From CAYQUO01 sp964420835 (GTDB lineage Bacteria > Chloroflexota > Anaerolineae > Anaerolineales > Anaerolineaceae): a stretch of DNA of 9,967 nt. Position 1 is the first letter of the stretch. Each line of letters begins with the position of its first letter. The stretch spans positions 1 through 9,967 of the forward strand of contig CAYQUO010000034.1 in assembly GCA_964420835.1 (NCBI GenBank), given 5' to 3'. The notes below the pieces were generated by a model that saw only the letters and a program-made list of their open reading frames with translations, was not told the DNA's origin and ran no database searches. The position numbers were made by a program, and so were the translations under genes. This document shows positions 5,250 through 9,967 of the stretch, one piece after another.

Positions 5250-6798
5250 GATTATTGTTACCGCAAAAGACACCGCATCCCAAGTTTTACGGGGTGTGGC
5301 GGGTTCGTTTGGTCAGATTGGCAATGCTGTGCAAATGCTGACCAGCGGCGGCGGGCTGGAAGCCCTGACCAGCGCGGTTGTACAGTTCGGCAAAGAGAGC
5401 GTTGACGCTACGGTTGCCTACGCCAACGAAGTGCGCAACCTGAGCAAAGTATCCGGGCAGAGCGCGGAAGAGACAAGCCGCCTGATACAACTTGCTGATG
5501 ATTACAAAATTGGAACGAATGACCTGACATTAGCCGTCCGCAAATTGGCCGCCGACGGCCTGACCCTGAACGTGGAAACGCTCGCCAAGCTGTCTGATGA
5601 GTACAAGGCTCTCAACCCTGGGCAGGAACGGGCCGCGTTCTTGATGGACAAATTTGGGCGGGCGGGCGTGCGCTTTGCTGAAATCATGGAACAGGGCGGC
5701 GACAACCTGCGGACACTGAACAGCGAGATTGATAAAAATCTCATCCTGACCGACGAAGCCGTGAAGGCCGCCCGCGAATACGAAATGGCAATGGATGCAT
5801 GGGACGAGCAGACCCAGAAGCTGCAATATAGCCTGGGAAATGCCCTGCTGCCCGTTCTGACAGATTTCCTAAACATTACCAACGAAACGATTGATAAAAA
5901 CCGTGAGAGTCAATCCGCGTGGTTTTTGCTTTTCCCGCCTATCAATGCGGCTATCGGCGCATATAACAACGTTACAGCTGCCATCGAAGTTTATAACACA
6001 AAAGGCGAAGAAACTGTAACGGTCACTCAGGAAATAGGAAACCAAGCAGCCTTGACCGATGAGCAAATCACGGCGCTTGGTAAGGATTTCTTGAACGTTG
6101 TTCAGGAAATGTCGCAAAGTGAGCAAGACTTCGCGGCTACACTGGATGGCATCCAGTCTAAGCGCATGGAAGTTACAGCGGCACTTAATGCAGAAATCGC
6201 AAAGGGCGCTGAAGGAAGCAAGGAAGCCATCCTGGGGTATCAGAACCAATTGGCAGACCTTGCGCAACAGGAATACGCAGCCGCGCAAGCCGCAGAACTG
6301 GCCGGGCGCACACGTATTCTGTCCATGCTCGAACAGCAACTGGCAATCGATGGCCTCGACCAAAAAGAAACCGACTATTTGCTAAATCTTGGGCTAAAGT
6401 GGGGCATCTACTCGGATTCAGCTGTTGAAGCGGCCCGCAACGCGTTCAAGGAAGTCGAAGCCCTGAAAAATCAATTTGAAGGCTTGCCAACCGAGAAAAC
6501 AATGACGGTGCGGCTAACGTATCAGCAAATGACCGAGCAGGGTTATAATTTTAGCGGGCGGGCCAATGGCGGCCCCGTATCTGCCGGGCAGCTTGTGCGC
6601 GTCAACGAATTCGGCGATGAAGCGTTCCAGCCCAACAGCGGCGGGCATGTTGTGCCGATGTCATCCGGCGATAACGGCGGCGGGACGGTTGTAAACGTGA
6701 CCTACGCACCACAGGTATCACTGGGCAACCGGGCAGAATTTGAAAATATTTTAGTTCCGCTTGTACGCGATGCGATGCGCAAAGGGTCAAATTTCTAA
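5233..6798 (+). CDS. Tape measure protein
   Basis: The 521-residue protein is largely helical with an acidic, Ala-rich core; residues about 294-390 are a long coiled-coil-like run. It starts MAERVEIIVTAKDTASQVLRG, the usual 'T..A.D..s......' opening of tape measure proteins. Near the C terminus, GGPVSAGQLVRVNEFGDEAF (446-465) matches the conserved glycine-rich 'GGPV..G....VnE.G.E.f.P' signature of the family. A hydrophobic stretch (SAWFLLFPPINAAIGAYN, about 233-250) may serve in DNA delivery. At about 1.5 angstroms per residue, a tail of about 80 nm would be expected. The short length marks a small siphophage. AGGTGAG at 5224-5230 precedes ATG 5233; the stop overlaps the next start (TAATG). 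No peptidoglycan-degrading domain is visible. Confidence 0.88.
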   Translation: MAERVEIIVTAKDTASQVLRGVAGSFGQIGNAVQMLTSGGGLEALTSAVVQFGKESVDATVAYANEVRNLSKVSGQSAEETSRLIQLADDYKIGTNDLTLAVRKLAADGLTLNVETLAKLSDEYKALNPGQERAAFLMDKFGRAGVRFAEIMEQGGDNLRTLNSEIDKNLILTDEAVKAAREYEMAMDAWDEQTQKLQYSLGNALLPVLTDFLNITNETIDKNRESQSAWFLLFPPINAAIGAYNNVTAAIEVYNTKGEETVTVTQEIGNQAALTDEQITALGKDFLNVVQEMSQSEQDFAATLDGIQSKRMEVTAALNAEIAKGAEGSKEAILGYQNQLADLAQQEYAAAQAAELAGRTRILSMLEQQLAIDGLDQKETDYLLNLGLKWGIYSDSAVEAARNAFKEVEALKNQFEGLPTEKTMTVRLTYQQMTEQGYNFSGRANGGPVSAGQLVRVNEFGDEAFQPNSGGHVVPMSSGDNGGGTVVNVTYAPQVSLGNRAEFENILVPLVRDAMRKGSNF

Positions 6799-8321
6799 TG
6801 GCGAGATACTCTACTTTCAAGTATGGCAGCGGGAAAAAATACGGGTTATCCACAAATAACACCGTAGGCTGGGCCATTCAGGTAGACTGGAATGGCTCCG
6901 GTGATTTTTCATCAAATGACTCGGCCTACGCAACCGATCTTGTCATTCAGCGCGGTAGGGATTTTTATATCAGGCTGGTTAGTGGGGATGCAGAAGGCTT
7001 TGAGTATGTTCGCCCTGGCCGCGCATATGTCACGCTGGACAACAGCACGGGGCGCTATAATCCATTCAACACATCCAGCCCGCTATACCCCAATATACTA
7101 CCAGGCAAATACATAAAAATTCGCTCGCGCTACGGGGCCACTACTTACGATGTGTTTAGCGGCATTGTGACCGACATCCAGCCGGTATCTGGCGGCATGG
7201 AGCAGGTACGGTTGGAATGTATAGACGGGATGCAATACCTGAACGACCAGGGTGTAGATGTAAATATTCAGACCAGTATAGGCGTTGACGACGCGGCCAA
7301 TCTTATTTTAGACGCGGCTAATTGGCCCGCGCTATGGGGGCGCGATATTCAGGCCACTACTGCCGCCCTGCCGTACTGGTGGACACGCGGAAAACGCGCA
7401 CTATCCGAGCTAAACGACCTGGCTGATTCTGTAGCGGGTGTATTTTATTGCAAGGCAAACGGCGCGGCGCGTTTTATGACATCGGCTTATTCAGGCGCTG
7501 CCGCTGCGGTCATTACGCAATCCGAAGTTTTGCGGCAAATTGTCCTGCCGCAACCCTGGGAAGTCATCCGCAACTATATCAGGATTGGGGTTAACCCACG
7601 CTCAACACAAGCCGCCGCTGTATTGTGGGAGCTAAACGAAGTTCCATCCATCCAGAATGATGAAACGCTCGAACGCTGGGCGACATATTCATACAATAAT
7701 CAGGAAGTCCCGGCGAGCGTAATTATAGAACCGGTTGCCACGACAGATTACACAGCCAACAGCGCAGCGGATGGGTCGGGCACAAACTACACCGCTAACA
7801 TCGTCATTACTCGCACATCGGTAAACGGAACAACCAGTAAAATCGAGATATACAACAGCGGCCCCGCAGCTTATATTACGTTTTTGCAATTGCGCGGAAC
7901 AGCGGTATACATTAACAACTCTTTCGAGATTATCTCACAGGATGCAGTCAGTCAGGCGCAATACGGACGGCGTAATCTGCGCATCAATTCAGACTGGATA
8001 CAAAGCACATTTGACGCGCAAATGCTGGCAAATTGGCTTATCGGGTATCTCCCGAATTCGTTATATTTTCCAATCGTAACGATTGAGAACAGGCCAGATA
8101 TACAATTTTCTGCTGATCTGTTTGATACGGTTCAATTTTCATCAACAACGCTGGGCATCCCGCCTACTTATTATCGTTGTGGGTACATAGAACACCGCTG
8201 GGCAGTGGAAAATGGAAACTCGACCATCACGACATGGAAGCTTGAAGGCGTCCCAGTAGTCGTTGGTGACTACTGGACATTCCCCACTCAAATTGGAGTA
8301 ACGTCAATCTTCGGACTATAA
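6798..8321 (+). CDS. Tail-tip hub-like protein
   Basis: The 507-residue protein follows the tape measure gene, where siphophages place distal-tail and hub proteins. Near the N terminus, WAIQVDWNGSGDF (25-37) and IQRGRD (50-55) are followed by a run ending LDNSTGRYNPF (80-90) and DVFSGIVTDIQP (118-129). This order resembles the opening domains of baseplate or hub proteins in other phages. A central part with ALSELNDLADSVAGVF continues the pattern. The rest is strand-rich. No lysozyme or peptidase motif is seen. Codons are less C-rich than in the capsid genes (ATA and TTA occur), which suggests lower expression or a different history. The stop/start overlap (TAATG at 6796-6800) couples it to the tape measure. 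The precise role (hub versus Dit) cannot be settled here. Confidence 0.65.
   Translation: MARYSTFKYGSGKKYGLSTNNTVGWAIQVDWNGSGDFSSNDSAYATDLVIQRGRDFYIRLVSGDAEGFEYVRPGRAYVTLDNSTGRYNPFNTSSPLYPNILPGKYIKIRSRYGATTYDVFSGIVTDIQPVSGGMEQVRLECIDGMQYLNDQGVDVNIQTSIGVDDAANLILDAANWPALWGRDIQATTAALPYWWTRGKRALSELNDLADSVAGVFYCKANGAARFMTSAYSGAAAAVITQSEVLRQIVLPQPWEVIRNYIRIGVNPRSTQAAAVLWELNEVPSIQNDETLERWATYSYNNQEVPASVIIEPVATTDYTANSAADGSGTNYTANIVITRTSVNGTTSKIEIYNSGPAAYITFLQLRGTAVYINNSFEIISQDAVSQAQYGRRNLRINSDWIQSTFDAQMLANWLIGYLPNSLYFPIVTIENRPDIQFSADLFDTVQFSSTTLGIPPTYYRCGYIEHRWAVENGNSTITTWKLEGVPVVVGDYWTFPTQIGVTSIFGL
8253..8276 (+). repeat. Intragenic inverted repeat near the hub gene end
   Basis: CCAGTAGTC (8253-8261) and GACTACTGG (8268-8276) are perfectly complementary. 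One further G-U pair closes a four-base TTGG loop. The hairpin lies about 45 bases before the hub gene stop and has no T-tract, so it is not an intrinsic terminator. A role in RNA stability or in slowing ribosomes is possible but not shown. Confidence 0.55.
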
Positions 8322-8325
8322 AACT

Positions 8326-8769
8326 ATGGATAAAATTTTTGATGCAAATGACCGTGCTAAAGAGCTTGGCTTCCCCGACCACCGCGCTATGTTTGTGAGC
8401 TTTGCGCAGCGCAACCGAAAACGATGGACTGGAAAAATTGCACAGCGCGAAGTGTTTGCCTATGTCGCGGAGGGGCGCTGGCTTGCAGATTGCGCCGCGT
8501 GTCGCGAGCCTGCATACGTAGCGCCATCTGACCCGATTCACTTTTGCGCGGTGTGCGGGAACGCGTACTTGGCTGGAATGGCGGCGCGGGTTGTATTTCC
8601 AGAAAATCGCGCCGAAATTGAAGCGGCGCTACTTGAACGCCCGGCGGTGCAGACTATGGGCGCACAACAAACCGTGTCGCTCCCTGCTGACTACAAAACA
8701 CCGGCGCGAAATTGGCGTCCCGGTGAAAATGCAAAGACCCTGCGTAAACAGGCGAAAGGTAGGAAATAA
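8326..8769 (+). CDS. Small zinc-ribbon protein, tail-tip cluster, function unknown
   Basis: This 147-residue protein has two CxxC knuckles: C56-x2-C59 (CAAC) and C74-x2-C77 (CAVC), fourteen residues apart, a spacing typical of a zinc ribbon that could hold one Zn ion. An N-terminal basic stretch (AQRNRKRWTGKIAQR, 27-41) precedes it, and the C-terminal part carries NWRPGENAKTLRKQ, a segment I recall from uncharacterised phage proteins. No nuclease or helix-turn-helix motif is visible. It sits four bases after the hub gene with no clear Shine-Dalgarno and overlaps the fibre gene by TAATG, so it is part of this operon. It could be a minor virion protein or an assembly factor; a late regulator is also possible, because zinc ribbons often bind nucleic acid. 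I do not assign a function. Confidence 0.7.
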   Translation: MDKIFDANDRAKELGFPDHRAMFVSFAQRNRKRWTGKIAQREVFAYVAEGRWLADCAACREPAYVAPSDPIHFCAVCGNAYLAGMAARVVFPENRAEIEAALLERPAVQTMGAQQTVSLPADYKTPARNWRPGENAKTLRKQAKGRK

Positions 8770-9401
8770 TGGCTTATACCGCAGTTCCGACGGTTGCAAC
8801 GGGTGACACCTGGACGGCAACGCAACATAACACTTACCTGCGCGATAACATGTCCGCAATTTGGGTAGGCACGGCGGCGGGCGAGATGGACTATTACACG
8901 TCCGCAACAGCAAAGAGTAATATCTCCGCGCCAGCGTCTTATGCGCTTTTATCCCACGATGGTTCTACGCCATCGTGGGCGGCGGCGGTTGGTATGTCGT
9001 CACGTGCATACCGGTCGTCAGATGCAACCTGGACAACAAACGTAACAATTCAGTGGAACGCAAATTCGCAAGATACAACCTGGCACAGCACCAGCACGAA
9101 CGCCGACCGGATTACGGTCGACTCAAGCGGTATTTATTTAGTCTCGTCGGCTGCCTATATTTTGACGCCGGTAGGGGGCGGAGCCAGTTACAGCATCTCT
9201 TTATTGGTAAACGGTTCGACGGCTATAGCAACCGCAAAGGTGACAGTTGCCGCCAGCGAATACGCAGAGTTGATTATTCCGGCATTGCGACTCTCATTAT
9301 CGGCTGGACATTACCTGACCATAAGGCAGTTTGGCGCACCACTCAGCGGGTTTACTACCTTGCTTACAGATTCTTTTTTCAACGTCGTTAAAATCAAATA
9401 G
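8769..9401 (+). CDS. Tail fibre / receptor-binding protein, C1q-like C-terminal domain
   Basis: The 210-residue protein has two parts. The N-terminal region carries GDTWTATQHNTYLRDNM (12-28), a short segment found at the start of many phage tail proteins that probably docks on the tail tip, followed by LSHDGSTPSW (61-70). The C-terminal part (about 80-210) resembles the C1q/TNF-like jelly roll: ITVDSSGIYLVSSAAYI, LVNGSTAIA, LSLSAGHYLTIRQ and a final SFFNVVKI strand follow the expected order. Such domains usually form trimers that bind host surface molecules. AAGGTAGGA at 8756-8764 is a ribosome site just before the start, and TAATG couples it to the zinc-ribbon gene. The domain call is by pattern; receptor binding is inferred. 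Confidence 0.7.
   Translation: MAYTAVPTVATGDTWTATQHNTYLRDNMSAIWVGTAAGEMDYYTSATAKSNISAPASYALLSHDGSTPSWAAAVGMSSRAYRSSDATWTTNVTIQWNANSQDTTWHSTSTNADRITVDSSGIYLVSSAAYILTPVGGGASYSISLLVNGSTAIATAKVTVAASEYAELIIPALRLSLSAGHYLTIRQFGAPLSGFTTLLTDSFFNVVKIK
8953..8979 (+). repeat. Perfect inverted repeat inside the fibre gene
   Basis: CCCACGATGG (8953-8962) and CCATCGTGGG (8970-8979) form a ten-base-pair perfect stem with a seven-base loop. It spans the codons for the conserved SHDGSTPSW segment. No T-tract follows on either strand, so it is not a terminator. It could slow translation between the docking segment and the C1q-like domain, or mark a recombination point for domain swapping. Both are inference. 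Confidence 0.6.
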
Positions 9402-9408
9402 GTGATTT

Positions 9409-9967
9409 ATGACCGCAACTTTCCCAGGCGCAGTAAAGATTTTTGTAAATAAGATTGATAACTTTGATGATGTCATGGCAGACGATATAAACTCTGGCTA
9501 TGACGAAATCACCGCGACGCAACAAGAGATTTTCCGGCGGCGCGATACGAGCCGCACGTTTACAGAGCATTTTGAAGGCGCGGCGTTGCCGGATGGCTGG
9601 ACAATCCAATCCAGCGGCGGCTTTACTACCTTTACACCAGATTTTGCAACCAATCCGTCTCTCCTGCGTACAAGCACACTCTCGTCAGGCAGCGTGTACT
9701 ATGTCACCCGCGCAAGTGCCCCGTCTGCGTTCCCGGTGTTCATTGCGTGCGGATGGCTCGCCGGTTACGGTTTTATTGGTTATCGCATTGACGATGGTTC
9801 GGACAACAATTATGTCGAAACTGGTCTGTTCGTCAGCTCGTCCAATGTATCCAATCGCCGCATCCGCTACCGCACCGGCGGCGGGTCTGTTACGACTGTT
9901 GACAGCACCGATACAATTACCCTGCCAAACGGTTTTATCATCCTGAAGCAAGTTACGGGGACGCAGT
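9409..9967 (+). CDS. Tail-tip protein with possible lectin-like domain, 3' end cut off by the window
   Basis: From ATG 9409 the frame is open to the window end, giving 186 codons and no stop, so the C terminus is outside. AGGTGA at 9400-9405 is the ribosome site and overlaps the previous stop. The N-terminal part (DNFDDVMADDINSGYDEITATQQEI, about 17-41, of which the acidic 'D-D-V-x-A-x-x-I-N' core is typical) is a docking segment in tail proteins of many phages. After it, a strand-rich part begins FTEHFEGAALPDGW (51-64), a start I associate with concanavalin-like or other beta-sandwich carbohydrate-binding domains. It probably contributes to host recognition together with the preceding gene. 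The specific fold is uncertain without the rest of the protein. Confidence 0.72.
   Translation, partial: MTATFPGAVKIFVNKIDNFDDVMADDINSGYDEITATQQEIFRRRDTSRTFTEHFEGAALPDGWTIQSSGGFTTFTPDFATNPSLLRTSTLSSGSVYYVTRASAPSAFPVFIACGWLAGYGFIGYRIDDGSDNNYVETGLFVSSSNVSNRRIRYRTGGGSVTTVDSTDTITLPNGFIILKQVTGTQ

Noticed and set aside
5087..5341. 84-codon + strand frame starting at ATG 5087
   Set aside because: It overlaps the frameshifted chaperone extension and the tape measure start in a third frame, with no Shine-Dalgarno and no protein-like pattern.
9500..9946. 148-codon + strand frame near the end
   Set aside because: It is a shadow of the frame starting at 9409, which has a good ribosome site, a known docking segment and stays open to the window end.
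1..9967. CRISPR array, tRNA, insertion sequence, integrase/attachment site, or defence genes
   Set aside because: No spaced direct repeats, cloverleaf, terminal inverted repeats with transposase, or defence-type domains were found; all well-supported genes are virion structural or adjacent.

Overview
The window is a stretch of a tailed-phage (Caudoviricetes) or prophage genome. It carries the virion-structure genes from the capsid through the neck and the tail tube to the start of the host-binding tail-tip genes. Every gene is on the + strand, gaps are tiny, and several stop/start codons overlap (ATGA or TAATG), as expected for a late structural operon. The gene order and an HK97-type capsid point to a long, non-contractile tail; I see no contractile sheath gene. 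The host cannot be fixed from the sequence. The style of the tail-tip proteins reminds me of uncultured phages and prophages of environmental bacteria (Chloroflexota-like), but that is weak inference.

Layout. Positions 1-178 are a non-coding leader with a plausible sigma70-type extended -10 promoter, two small palindromes over it, and a long hairpin with a U-rich tail. Positions 179-2197 are one open frame that fuses a prohead protease to an HK97-fold major capsid protein. A strong in-frame ribosome site inside it (start at 1049) probably makes free capsid protein. Positions 2210-2686 encode a likely capsid accessory or decoration protein. A clear intrinsic terminator follows (2698-2727). Positions 2733-3335 and 3332-3751 are neck genes (adaptor; probable tail terminator). 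Positions 3767-4756 are the tail tube. Positions 4753-5019 are the tail assembly chaperone; a -1 slippery heptamer at 4995-5001 extends it to 5249. Positions 5233-6798 are a short tape measure protein, 6798-8321 a tail-tip hub-like protein, 8326-8769 a four-cysteine zinc-ribbon protein, 8769-9401 a C1q-like fibre or receptor-binding protein, and from 9409 to the window edge a second tail-tip protein that is cut off.

How the genes work together. The protease-capsid gene and its downstream partner build and mature the shell. The adaptor and terminator join shell and tail. The chaperone pair loads tube protein around the tape measure, which sets tail length. The hub and the fibre-like proteins form the adsorption end. 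Expression levels appear to be tuned by RNA signals rather than by separate promoters: an internal start for capsid protein, a terminator after the capsid genes, a programmed frameshift in the chaperone, and translational coupling in the tail genes.

The most notable points are the fused but internally re-initiated protease/capsid gene, the frameshift that explains the otherwise empty 5020-5232 stretch, the capsid-gene terminator that may also act as a ribosome-site bridge, the structured leader, and the uncharacterised zinc-ribbon gene in the tail-tip cluster. I found no CRISPR array, tRNA, insertion sequence or defence system.
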